Part shown: positions 7,095 to 15,012 of the stretch, piece by piece | Layout of the letters: every line of letters starts with the position of its first letter | How positions within the stretch are numbered: the first letter of the stretch is position 1 | Source of the DNA: Nanobdellota archaeon | GTDB lineage: Archaea; Nanobdellota; Nanobdellia; Parvarchaeales; Parvarchaeaceae | Direction: 5' to 3' | NCBI GenBank assembly: GCA_021818905.1 | Contig: JAKASS010000001.1 | Span: forward strand, 79,648-117,547 | Length of the DNA stretch: 37,900 nt | Notes under the pieces: generated by a model | Told to the model about the DNA's origin: nothing | The model's database searches: none | Seen by the model: the letters and a program-made list of their open reading frames with translations, nothing else | Position numbers and translations under genes: made by a program

Positions 7095-7799
7095 ATGAAA
7101 GTCCCGAGGTCTAGAAGACGCGGAAAGAGCAGGGTATTCAGAGTAAATGATTTCAGAGCCGTAGGCACGTCTAAAATCATAAAAGGCGATAAGCCTATGA
7201 ATGCCAAGATAACAAGATTTGTACACGATGCTTATAGAACCGCTCCCCTTATGGAGATAAAGTTTGAAGACGGAGCTACGACACTCCTACCTGCTTTTGG
7301 TGGCGCCTACGTCGGTAAAATAATAACATATCTAAAAGAGGGGCCGACTTCGGACGGCGACATAAGAAGACTAAAGGATGTTTCTCCGGGAACCGAAGTA
7401 TATAACATAGAACTAAAACCAAACGATGGCGGAAAACTTGTAAGGGCCGGCGGCTTGAATGCAAAAATAATCGAAAGCACGGCTGATAGAGTTACATTGT
7501 CGTTACCAAGTGGCTCTTCTGTAAATCTTGACCCAAACTGCAGAGTCATAGTAGGAAAAATCGCAAATGGGGGCAGAACTGAGAAACCTTTTTATAAGGC
7601 TGGAAATAAATACCATTTAATCAGGGCGAGAGGAAGATACTGGCCAATGAACGCGGCCGTAGCGATGAACGCTTACGAACATAAGTTTGGCGGAAAAAGA
7701 AGAAGCACGCAGCACAAGGCAAAAACTTCTTCTAGAAGAGCCTCGCCAGGTGGAAAAGTCGGTGCAATAGCGCCTAGAAGAACAGGTGCAAGGAGCTAA
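7095..7799 (+). CDS. rpl2: Large-subunit ribosomal protein uL2
   Basis: 234 aa, normal for archaeal uL2. It binds 23S rRNA near the peptidyl-transferase centre. Recognisable parts are the basic N-terminus (KVPRSRRRGKSRVFR), the SH3-like core (VYNIELKPNDGGKLVRAGG, TLSLPSGSSV, GKIANGGRTEKPFYKAG) and the conserved C-terminal loop region WPMNAAVAMNAYEHKFGG...SPGGKVGAIAPRRTG. The family's functional His is the one in NAYEH. It is the first gene of the local ribosomal operon. Archaeal genomes often place uL3-uL4-uL23 just before it, but here a divergent phosphoesterase occupies that place. A TTTTAAATACG box about 30 nt before the ATG gives a near-leaderless start. Confidence 0.95.
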   Translation: MKVPRSRRRGKSRVFRVNDFRAVGTSKIIKGDKPMNAKITRFVHDAYRTAPLMEIKFEDGATTLLPAFGGAYVGKIITYLKEGPTSDGDIRRLKDVSPGTEVYNIELKPNDGGKLVRAGGLNAKIIESTADRVTLSLPSGSSVNLDPNCRVIVGKIANGGRTEKPFYKAGNKYHLIRARGRYWPMNAAVAMNAYEHKFGGKRRSTQHKAKTSSRRASPGGKVGAIAPRRTGARS

Positions 7800-7800
7800 A

Positions 7801-8190
7801 ATGGTAGAAACTTATATTTACAGGGGAAAGACGATAGAACAATTAAAAGCCATGAGTAATGAAGAGCTCGCCAAAATAGCAAACTCAGACGTAAGAAGGA
7901 TACTTAAAAACGGTTTTTCTAAAGAAGAAAAAATATTGTTGACAAAGATAGCAAAAAGAGCAAAGGCTAAAAAAACTATAAGGACACACATAAGAGAGAT
8001 GCTTATCTTGCCTAATTTTGTAGGTCTTACATTCGGGGTGCACAACGGAAAAGAATTTGTGCCTGTCGAAATAAAGCCGCAGATGGTCTTCCATAGGCTG
8101 GGGGAATATTCTTTGACGACTAAGCAGGTCAAGCATGGTATGCCAGGACTAAGAGCTACACGTTCAAGTGGCTTCGTGCCTATTAAATAA
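7801..8190 (+). CDS. rps19: Small-subunit ribosomal protein uS19
   Basis: 129 aa from the ATG at 7801, which is 1 nt after the uL2 stop and 5 nt after an AAGGAG ribosome-binding site (7790-7795). The track's 7786 start (MQGAKMVE) would overlap uL2 and lacks such a site. Family blocks include RGKTIEQLKAMSNEEL, TIRTHIREMLILPNFVG, FGVHNGKEFVPVEIKPQMV and the basic C-terminus YSLTTKQVKHGMPGLRATRSS. It sits in the 30S head and contacts uS13. Confidence 0.95.
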   Translation: MVETYIYRGKTIEQLKAMSNEELAKIANSDVRRILKNGFSKEEKILLTKIAKRAKAKKTIRTHIREMLILPNFVGLTFGVHNGKEFVPVEIKPQMVFHRLGEYSLTTKQVKHGMPGLRATRSSGFVPIK

Positions 8191-8195
8191 ATGAT

Positions 8196-8753
8196 ATGTT
8201 AACAAAAGTCAGCGCAAACAGAGAAGGAATGGGGATATCCTTAAAGCACACGCATGAGATAATGGTGGCTATAACAAACAAAACTGCAAGCAAAGCAATA
8301 GAATATCTGAAGAACGTCCAAGCGAAGAAAAATTTTGTTCCTTTCAAAAGATATCCAAGCAAAGGTCACAAGGCTGGAGTACCTGCGGGCTATCCTATGA
8401 AGGCTAGTAAATATGTTATAGAAGTTCTTAATGAATTAAGGTTTAATGCAAAGGCTATCGGCGGTGATGTCGATAAGGTGATCGTGTCTGGTTTTGACCT
8501 GGGCAGGGCCGCTTACCCGCGAATGAGGGGCGGCGGAACATACAAGCAAGGAAAAAGAACTAATCTTAGAATTTTTGGAATGGTAGAAGCTGAAAAGCCA
8601 AAGGCAAGGGAAGAGAAACCTGTTAAGACCGAGGGAGAAAAGCCAGCGGAGCCTAATGCAGAAGAGAAGAAAACCGAGGATACAAAAAAAGAGATTCTGA
8701 CGCCGGGAGAAGAAAAATTGGTAGAAGAGGCTGCAGTATCTGTAAAAAACTAA
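8196..8753 (+). CDS. rpl22: Large-subunit ribosomal protein uL22 with an acidic/lysine-rich C-terminal tail
   Basis: 185 aa. The core (about 1-130) shows typical archaeal uL22 features: GISLKHTHEIMVAITNK, KAIEYLKNVQAKK, FKRYPSKGHK and the loop region RAAYPRMRGGGTYKQGKR that lines the exit tunnel. The last about 55 residues (EKPKAREEKPVKTEGEKP...) are a charged low-complexity extension rich in Glu, Lys and Pro, not needed for the core fold. The gene starts 5 nt after the uS19 stop, and uS3 follows 4 nt after its own stop. Confidence 0.93.
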   Translation: MLTKVSANREGMGISLKHTHEIMVAITNKTASKAIEYLKNVQAKKNFVPFKRYPSKGHKAGVPAGYPMKASKYVIEVLNELRFNAKAIGGDVDKVIVSGFDLGRAAYPRMRGGGTYKQGKRTNLRIFGMVEAEKPKAREEKPVKTEGEKPAEPNAEEKKTEDTKKEILTPGEEKLVEEAAVSVKN

Positions 8754-8757
8754 ATAT

Positions 8758-9429
8758 ATGTTACCAAAGAAAATAATCGGTTCAAGAGTTAACGAGCAGA
8801 TAGCCAGAGAATACTTGCTTAAGAAGTTCACAAGATACGGTATAAGCGATATAAAGATAGACAAGACCCCGCTTGGGATGAAAGTAGTCTTAAAGACCCC
8901 TAAACCAGGAGTACTAGTAACGCGCGGTGGCCAGTCTCTCAAAGAAGCGTCTAACGAGCTAGGTACCTATTTCAAACAGGAACCGCCGCACATAGACATC
9001 GAACAAACAGAGGACCAGATGCTAGACCCAGAAGTTGTGGCAGATTCAATAGCTTTCAAAATATCGAAATACGGACCAATGAAGTACAAGATAATAGCGC
9101 ACAAGGCATTGGATGACATAATAAACGCTGGAGCTAGCGGCGCAGAAATAGAGATAGGTGGCGTAATAAAAGAGAGGGCCGCACACTTCAAGTTTAGACC
9201 ACACGGGAGCGTAATGCCAAAGACTGGGCAGCTTGAGGATTTCGGAGTAAGAAAAGCAAAGAAACAATTGATACTAAAAAGAGGTTCGATAGGGATAAAA
9301 GTCACTATCGTAGTGCCGACTCATGCAGTTGGCGGAGTTGAATTCAAAAATGGAAGAGAACTTGAAGGAGCTGGAGCTAGAGCTTCTGAAAATGAACATA
9401 AAAAGGACACAGGGGCTACAACCAGCTGA
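8758..9429 (+). CDS. rps3: Small-subunit ribosomal protein uS3
   Basis: 223 aa. The N-terminal KH domain is seen in EYLLKKFTRYGISDIKIDKTP and VLVTRGGQSLKEASNELG. The C-terminal domain has IINAGASGAEIEIGG, KERAAHFKFRPHGSVMPKTG and RGSIGIKVTIVVP. uS3 lines the mRNA entry of the 30S subunit. The last 30-odd residues (VGGVEFKNGRELEGAGARASENEHKK) lie where the uL29 frame already overlaps, so this tail is constrained by two reading frames. Confidence 0.95.
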   Translation: MLPKKIIGSRVNEQIAREYLLKKFTRYGISDIKIDKTPLGMKVVLKTPKPGVLVTRGGQSLKEASNELGTYFKQEPPHIDIEQTEDQMLDPEVVADSIAFKISKYGPMKYKIIAHKALDDIINAGASGAEIEIGGVIKERAAHFKFRPHGSVMPKTGQLEDFGVRKAKKQLILKRGSIGIKVTIVVPTHAVGGVEFKNGRELEGAGARASENEHKKDTGATTS

Positions 9430-9538
9430 TGCCGGAAAGTATAGACACTTAAAAAAGAAGATAGCTGCTTTGAAGAACAAGCTAAGACAAGAAGAATTAA
9501 AGGCTGCGACTAAAAAGCTAGCGCCAGCTAAGACTTGA
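9323..9538 (+). CDS. rpl29: Large-subunit ribosomal protein uL29
   Basis: 71 aa from the ATG at 9323. The family pattern of two antiparallel helices is clear: LAELNSKMEENLKELELELLKMNIKR, a short loop with Gln/Pro, then YRHLKKKIAALKNKLRQEELK. The N-terminal part before the second ATG (9350) still matches the usual first-helix opening, so I favour 9323, giving a 107-nt overlap with uS3. Starting at 9350 the overlap would still be 80 nt. uL29 sits at the tunnel exit next to uL23. The gene ends the ribosomal operon; genes that often follow in archaea (eIF1/SUI1, Rpp29, uS17) are not found here. Confidence 0.85.
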   Translation: MQLAELNSKMEENLKELELELLKMNIKRTQGLQPADAGKYRHLKKKIAALKNKLRQEELKAATKKLAPAKT

Positions 9539-9545
9539 TTCGGGA

Positions 9546-9568
9546 ATAAAAATTAATAAAAAAAAATT
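9546..9568 (-). terminator. U-rich terminator of the nuo operon
   Basis: Directly after the nuoN stop, the minus strand reads a run of nine T, then ATTAA and a second T-run. U-rich tracts without a required hairpin are the usual archaeal termination signal. The convergent ribosomal operon ends just before it. Confidence 0.5.
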
Positions 9569-10918
9569 TTAGAAGTTTACGAAGATTACACCTACGAATA
9601 AAGCTAGCGTCAGGATTATTATAAGCGCCTCTTTCACTCTGAGTGATGAGATTTTTATATTTAGTTTCTGGGTATCGCGCACTTCTGTCACATCTGTGTC
9701 TCTAAGCAAGCCAAAGTAATAGAAGGTAGAGAAAAGTATTATCGCAAAAAGCGCGACTACCAGATATACGTAGCCGTGAGCTAACAATGCGACAAATATC
9801 GCGAGTTTTCCGAAGAACCCTATTGTCGGTGGCAGCCCCGCAAGAGACAATATCCCTATAAAAAATCCGACAGTTGCTATTTTTGATATAGAGAACATTT
9901 TTGCCGCGTCCTTTTTGTATATTATCTTCTGGTCCTCAAATATTTTGTAAGCCAAGAACACGAGTGCGTCTGCTATTGCAAAAGTAAATATGTAAAATAT
10001 CGCAGCTTGTATACCGATATAGTTAAGCAGGGCTATAGCTACGAAAGCGAATCCTGCTTGGGCTATGCTGGAATAAGCCAAAAGCCTTTTTATCCTTTCC
10101 TGGACCGTCGCCAAGAAGCTAGCGAAGAATATCGTAGAGACGGCCAGTATAATGAACATCATGCTTACAAATGGCGATGAGACTGGAAATGCGAAGAAGA
10201 AAACTCTTATCATCGCGACCAATCCCGCAGCCTTGGAGATAGAAGAAAGGAAAGCCGTTACGACACTGTTGGATGCTTCGTATACATCTGGTGCCCACAT
10301 ATGAAAGGGTACTATGGTCGATTTAAACGCCAAGCCGACCATGACTAAACCAACACCCGCTATGAATGGAATATAGTCCACGCTCGTTAGCTGCGTAAAC
10401 GAAAGGGTGCCGGCCCCGCCGTATACTAGAGATACTCCGAATATCATTATAACTATCGATATAAAGCTAAGAGAAACGTACTTCGTAGCTCCTTCCATCC
10501 TGCGATTGTTTTTCTGGAAGAACACCAAACCATACGAAGATATCGAAATCATCTCTATGGCGATAACAAGCGATATAAAATTGCTAGATAATATGACCAG
10601 CATCGCTCCGAGCGTTGCCAGAATGAAAAGGAAGTCTATCGTCGTGCTGTAGTCTTTTGAATCAGACATCAGGAATGCGTATATCACCACGGCTAAGAAC
10701 AGTATAAACCCATTTACAAACTGGGAGTATTGCGTAGAGCTGAAAAAGCTTACATTCATATTGCCAAAGATTATCTCCGCGATAAATGCAGCTATCAAAA
10801 TGGCAAGCGTAAGGAAATGTATTATATTTTTATTGTTAATTTTTAGACGAAGCCGCAATAAGTCTATTAATATCAGGGCCAGCACCCCACCAAAAAGTAT
10901 GTATTCCGCGTTTATCAT
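9569..10918 (-). CDS. nuoN: NADH-quinone oxidoreductase-like membrane subunit N (antiporter-type)
   Basis: 449 aa with about 14 hydrophobic segments. Key charged residues of proton-pumping subunits are present: the TM5 Glu in LVIAIEMISISSYG, the TM7 Lys in GLAFKSTIVPFHMWAPDVYEAS, and a later Lys in AFLSSISKAAGLV. These carry out proton translocation coupled to quinone (or another acceptor) reduction in complex I. ATG overlaps the nuoM end by 4 nt. Last gene of the J-K-L-M-N operon. A role in an Mrp-like antiporter or hydrogenase cannot be excluded from subunit N alone, but the order of all five genes fits complex I. Confidence 0.88.
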   Translation of the reverse strand: MINAEYILFGGVLALILIDLLRLRLKINNKNIIHFLTLAILIAAFIAEIIFGNMNVSFFSSTQYSQFVNGFILFLAVVIYAFLMSDSKDYSTTIDFLFILATLGAMLVILSSNFISLVIAIEMISISSYGLVFFQKNNRRMEGATKYVSLSFISIVIMIFGVSLVYGGAGTLSFTQLTSVDYIPFIAGVGLVMVGLAFKSTIVPFHMWAPDVYEASNSVVTAFLSSISKAAGLVAMIRVFFFAFPVSSPFVSMMFIILAVSTIFFASFLATVQERIKRLLAYSSIAQAGFAFVAIALLNYIGIQAAIFYIFTFAIADALVFLAYKIFEDQKIIYKKDAAKMFSISKIATVGFFIGILSLAGLPPTIGFFGKLAIFVALLAHGYVYLVVALFAIILFSTFYYFGLLRDTDVTEVRDTQKLNIKISSLRVKEALIIILTLALFVGVIFVNF

Positions 10919-12330
10919 ATTGTTAGGTTAAACGAATTTATCAATATACTTGGCATTACGCCCAATACGACTATAAAGATCGTGAATAATGAAAGCTGCA
11001 GCGCGTCTAGGGCTGAGATATCCGTTATTTTACCGAACGTTTTCTTGAGAGAATCGAAAAGTATTCTTTTGGCGGCAGAAAGATAATAATTTGTAGCTAT
11101 CAACACTCCCACCAAAGCTAGCAGAGACAACGGATAAACAGCATAGGCCCCCAACAAAACTAATAGTTCCGCTGGGAAATTGCTCAGACCGGGTACTCCC
11201 AAAGTCGCTATTATCGCCAACACTAGGAAAAACGCATACATCGGTATCCTACTCATTAGCCCCCCGAGCTTGTCTAGATCTCTTGTACCTGTCTTCTCTT
11301 TCAACATTCCTGCTAAAACGAAAAGCATGCCAACTATGAAACCATGACTTACTATAAGCACTATCGCGCCAGTTTCTCCCAAAGAATTCAGGGAAGCTAT
11401 CCCGATAAAGACAAGCGCCATATAAAATATGCTTGAGTAAGCGATAAGCCTCTTGAAGTCTTTTTGCGCTGAAGCGGCAAAAGTAGAATATAGCACGGTA
11501 AACAAACCGAGGATTATTAAAGGCACTTGAAAAGTCTTTACAACTCCAGGAAACAACAACACCGCGAACAGTATTAGAACATACGCTCCTAATTTAAGAA
11601 GGACCCCTGCAAGTAAAACGCTGCCGGCCGTCGGCGCACTCGTATGCGCATCTGGCAGCCAACTGTGCAAAGGGAACAATGGCATCTTTATTATCGCCGC
11701 TATAATAACGAAAAAGAAGATCACATCCTGTATCTGTATAGGAATGAGAGCGGTAGAGCTAGCTATCGTGTTAAGACTAAAAGATCCAGTATATACATAG
11801 AGAAGTATAAACGCGCCAAGGAGCACCATGCTCCCGAACTGCGTAAATATCAAAAACTTCATGCTCGCCTTTCTTTTTGTCTCCCTCTCTCCCCAGAATG
11901 CTATTATGAAAAAGAACGAGATCAGGATTATCTCCCAGAATATAAAGAACGATATAAGGTTTGACGACATGAAAACTGCTATCAATGAAAGGTAAGACAA
12001 AAGATAAAATATATAGAACAGCGCCTTATTTTCCTTTATTTCTTTGTAAGCCGACCACAACCCCAACCCAGGAAGTACTACTGCAAGCAAAAGAAAAGGT
12101 ATGCTTATGCCGTTAAGTTGCAGAGTGAACGAAAAGTCTATGGCGTTTACTAAAGTGATGGAAATCCCCTGGAATCCTATTATAAGGCCTAAAAAGAAAA
12201 CCATGGCTGTCGCTATCGTAACGCTCGTTACTATTTTTTCTTCGCTTATTGCAAGATGTAAAACTTTTTTTAGTATTAGGGCTATAATGCCTATCGCCGG
12301 TAATATCAAAAGTCCTGTTAGTTCTATCAT
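10915..12330 (-). CDS. nuoM: NADH-quinone oxidoreductase-like membrane subunit M (antiporter-type)
   Basis: 471 aa, about 14 membrane helices. Signatures are the TM5 Glu (FFIFWEIILISFFF), the TM7 Lys followed by KMPLFPLHSWLPDAHTSAPTAGSVLLAG, and the C-terminal half with SHGFIVGMLFVLAGML. One of three homologous pumping units in the membrane arm. It overlaps both neighbours (nuoL, nuoN) by 4 nt, typical of translational coupling. Slightly shorter than the bacterial subunit (about 500). Confidence 0.9.
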   Translation of the reverse strand: MIELTGLLILPAIGIIALILKKVLHLAISEEKIVTSVTIATAMVFFLGLIIGFQGISITLVNAIDFSFTLQLNGISIPFLLLAVVLPGLGLWSAYKEIKENKALFYIFYLLSYLSLIAVFMSSNLISFFIFWEIILISFFFIIAFWGERETKRKASMKFLIFTQFGSMVLLGAFILLYVYTGSFSLNTIASSTALIPIQIQDVIFFFVIIAAIIKMPLFPLHSWLPDAHTSAPTAGSVLLAGVLLKLGAYVLILFAVLLFPGVVKTFQVPLIILGLFTVLYSTFAASAQKDFKRLIAYSSIFYMALVFIGIASLNSLGETGAIVLIVSHGFIVGMLFVLAGMLKEKTGTRDLDKLGGLMSRIPMYAFFLVLAIIATLGVPGLSNFPAELLVLLGAYAVYPLSLLALVGVLIATNYYLSAAKRILFDSLKKTFGKITDISALDALQLSLFTIFIVVLGVMPSILINSFNLTI

Positions 12331-14069
12331 ATGTAAATCGATGCTACTGCAAGTATCGCGATGATGCCTATCATTATCGCGAAGATGTAGGTCTGCGTGT
12401 CGCCGTCCTCTATCCTTCTCGACTTGGAAGACAAGAACAGCGAACCGTCTGCAAGCTTATCATAAAATATTGACAACTTTGAATCGAAAAGCCCGACCAG
12501 GTAGCCTATCCGGGCAACGGATCGCCCCGCAGCCGCTAGTATTGAATCGTAGCTGTGCCTCGATAGATAGATTGCTAGGTTTTTGGCTTTCATAGAAAAG
12601 ATTTGATATTTTGATCTGTAAAAGAACTCGAAGGCAACAAATACGCCTAATAAGGCGGCTAAAACGTCTATAAGTGTAAAGATGTCTAAAATGTAGGTGA
12701 AACTTGCGACTATATTTGTGAAAGAGAACATTAACAAGCCGCCTACAACCGATATCGCTGAAAGGAGGTACATAGGTATGGCGCTTTCCTTTTGTATTTC
12801 AAGTTTTTCTTCCGCTTTCTGATTGAACACCAAGAAAAACATCCTAAACGCAAACAACGCAGTCAAGAAAGACAGGGCGACGAAAAGTAAGTTTTCATAG
12901 ACGTTGAAGCCTGCTGCTAGGGAGAGGTGCGCAAAGAAACTCATAAACGGGGGGAGCCCAGCCAAAGATATTATCCCTATCAACGCTGGTATCGCTATCC
13001 AGGTATTAGCTAGTTTCTTAAGTTTTAGTGCATAGATGTCTTGTACCCCAAGCAAAACGGCGAACACCCCGCTCATAAGGAATAGCAGAGATTTGAAGAA
13101 TGCATGCGCAAAAAGATAGAAGACTGCGCCGCCCGTGTTTGCGGTCCCGACCGCAATGAACATGAACGCAAGACTCTCTATAGTAGAATACGCGAGTATT
13201 CTCTTAATGTGTCTATGATTCAACGCCAAGAAGGTTGCTATAAACGCGGTCAACAAACCTATCGCAATGAGGACCATATTTAACCCCGCTGCGGTTAGCA
13301 ATGGGGACATCACAATAATTAGGTAAGCCCCAGCCGCTACCATCGTAGCCGAATGTAAAAGTGCACTTACTGGTGTCGGACCTTCCATGGCGTCTGGCAG
13401 CCAGGTATAAAATGGGAACTGGGCAGATTTAGAAAGAGCTGCTATGAGTATGAGACTCCCCGATAGAAGTAGCAATGGCTGCGAAAGAGAAGTAGCTGCA
13501 GCGTTTATCGAAGGAATGGAGAACGTACCTAAGCCAATAAAAAGTATGACAAGTGCTGCGAAGAAAGCCATGTCACCTATTCTAGTCATGACGAGGGCCT
13601 TTTTGCCGGCAGCAGACGCACTTTCTTTTTTATACCAGAAACCTATTAGAAGATAAGAACTGACCCCCACGAGTTCCCAAAATATATAGAACAAAAGAAG
13701 ACTATTTGAAAGTACAAGCCCTAGCATTGCTAGGATAAAGATCGACATTTCCGTGTAGTACCTTTCCTGTGGTTCTTTTTTCATGTAAAAGACGGAAAAA
13801 ATAAGGACTATCAATGATATGAAAGAAACCAACACTGCAAATGAAAGCGTAAGGTTGTCGCCTATAAATGAAAGCGAAAAACCGCCTAAAAACCAGCTAT
13901 ACGATTCCACAACTGATTTTCCAAAGTAGGTGAAAAGATAGTATAACGACAAAACCAAAGAAACAAACGAACCTGCTATCGCGATGGTAGAACTTTTTAT
14001 CCTCCTTTCGCCAAACAGCGGTATCAAACACAACGAAACCAGAACTGGCAAAAGAATTAGGTATAACAT
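12327..14069 (-). CDS. nuoL: NADH-quinone oxidoreductase-like membrane subunit L (antiporter-type)
   Basis: 580 aa. The pumping core shows the Glu in LLFYIFWELVGVSSYLLIGFWY, and FPFYTWLPDAMEGPTPVSALLHSATMVAAGAYL with the TM7-8 signature. The C-terminal about 120 residues (KNLAIYLSRHSYDSILAAAGR...) look like the long lateral amphipathic helix that clamps the membrane arm, ending in a last membrane helix (YIFAIMIGIIAILAVASIYI). This extension is typical of NuoL rather than Mrp MrpA, supporting a complex I assignment. It starts 1 nt from the nuoK stop. Confidence 0.9.
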   Translation of the reverse strand: MLYLILLPVLVSLCLIPLFGERRIKSSTIAIAGSFVSLVLSLYYLFTYFGKSVVESYSWFLGGFSLSFIGDNLTLSFAVLVSFISLIVLIFSVFYMKKEPQERYYTEMSIFILAMLGLVLSNSLLLFYIFWELVGVSSYLLIGFWYKKESASAAGKKALVMTRIGDMAFFAALVILFIGLGTFSIPSINAAATSLSQPLLLLSGSLILIAALSKSAQFPFYTWLPDAMEGPTPVSALLHSATMVAAGAYLIIVMSPLLTAAGLNMVLIAIGLLTAFIATFLALNHRHIKRILAYSTIESLAFMFIAVGTANTGGAVFYLFAHAFFKSLLFLMSGVFAVLLGVQDIYALKLKKLANTWIAIPALIGIISLAGLPPFMSFFAHLSLAAGFNVYENLLFVALSFLTALFAFRMFFLVFNQKAEEKLEIQKESAIPMYLLSAISVVGGLLMFSFTNIVASFTYILDIFTLIDVLAALLGVFVAFEFFYRSKYQIFSMKAKNLAIYLSRHSYDSILAAAGRSVARIGYLVGLFDSKLSIFYDKLADGSLFLSSKSRRIEDGDTQTYIFAIMIGIIAILAVASIYI

Positions 14070-14070
14070 A

Positions 14071-14373
14071 TTACCCTTTAAAGTTCCTCAATTTTGAAAA
14101 TGACAACGAGCCGGTCCTTCTTGAAAATATTATAAGCATACCTACTATCGCGACAGTCTCCAAGACGGCTATTACAAGCGTAATCAAAGCATAACTTGCA
14201 CCGTCGTAGGAATTAAAAACGTTTGAAGCGCCGACGAAATTTATAAGGGCGGCGTTTATTATTATCTCCGCCGCGACTATGAAAGTTATGCCGTTTCTTC
14301 TAGAGACTATACCGTATATAGCTATTGCAAAAAGTATCCCTGATAGTATCAAGATATAGTTATATGGTATCAT
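14071..14373 (-). CDS. nuoK: NADH-quinone oxidoreductase-like subunit K
   Basis: 100 aa with three membrane helices, the family length. The two conserved membrane glutamates are present, in FIVAAEIIINAALINFVGAS and in IAVLETVAIVGML. NuoK is homologous to MrpC. Start overlaps nuoJ by 4 nt; nuoL follows after 1 nt. Confidence 0.88.
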   Translation of the reverse strand: MIPYNYILILSGILFAIAIYGIVSRRNGITFIVAAEIIINAALINFVGASNVFNSYDGASYALITLVIAVLETVAIVGMLIIFSRRTGSLSFSKLRNFKG

Positions 14374-14846
14374 GGAGCATCCTCCTTGTTTATGAAGTAA
14401 ATGGTCGCAAGAAGGCTGGCTACGGATGTGACTGCAAGAACGGCTAGGACTACCGCGTAATTCTGGAAGAAGTATAAGCCGAAGTTTGTGTAGCTCAAAC
14501 CGGCCCCGGTATTTACAGAATTGTAGTTTAAGAGCAAGAAAGATAGTATACCCAATATCGCTATCGGGATGATTACAAGATATTTTTTGTCTATTGGGTT
14601 TATGGCTCCTTCCGGCATTATGCTTATACCTATCGCCAAAAGAAGCACTATGCCCCCATTATAGATTATAAGCTCGGCTACGCCCAGAAACACCGCGTTT
14701 AAGTAAAGAAACATGGCCGCAACGGTGACTAGGAACATAAACAGAAATAGGATATAGTGTACTAACCTTTTGCTTTCTATCGTCATTATCGCCGTACCCA
14801 CCAAAACGGCCGATATGGCCAAAAACCCTATAGTGTCAATATCCAT
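14370..14846 (-). CDS. nuoJ: NADH-quinone oxidoreductase-like subunit J
   Basis: 158 aa with about five membrane helices. The pattern SKRLVHYILFLFMFLVTVAAMFLYLNAVFLGVAELIIYNGGIVLL follows the NuoJ signature, in which the pi-bulge helix lies at VYxGAI (here IYNGGIV). This is the first gene of the operon. NuoA, B, C, D, H and I, often located before J, are absent: upstream is a divergent promoter region. Confidence 0.85.
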   Translation of the reverse strand: MDIDTIGFLAISAVLVGTAIMTIESKRLVHYILFLFMFLVTVAAMFLYLNAVFLGVAELIIYNGGIVLLLAIGISIMPEGAINPIDKKYLVIIPIAILGILSFLLLNYNSVNTGAGLSYTNFGLYFFQNYAVVLAVLAVTSVASLLATIYFINKEDAP

Positions 14847-14898
14847 GAAATGCTTGTTTTTGATATAACTTGCCTATAGAATACTAATAATCGCGATG

Positions 14899-14910
14899 TA
14901 TTTAATTTTA
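14899..14910 (-). promoter_or_regulatory. TATA box for nuoJKLMN
   Basis: Minus strand TAAAATTAAATA is centred near 14904, predicting a start near 14877 and a leader of about 31 nt before the nuoJ ATG at 14846. It is the only good candidate in the 150-nt divergent region. Confidence 0.45.
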
Positions 14911-14915
14911 TGCCA

Positions 14916-14927
14916 CCCTCCGGAGGG
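14916..14927. repeat. Perfect 12-bp palindrome CCCTCCGGAGGG in the nuoJ promoter region
   Basis: The palindrome lies just upstream of the nuo TATA box (about -40 relative to the expected nuo start) and about 56 nt before the TATA box of the divergent membrane-protein gene. It is GC-rich in an AT-rich spacer and stands out. The location fits a regulator-binding site; an RNA hairpin is another possibility. Confidence 0.4.
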
Positions 14928-15012
14928 CAGTAGGGCTGCTGAAAACCACTAATGCATACCAGTTTTATTTACACAAAAAAGCTATATATTTAAGTGATTG
15001 TCTAATTATATT

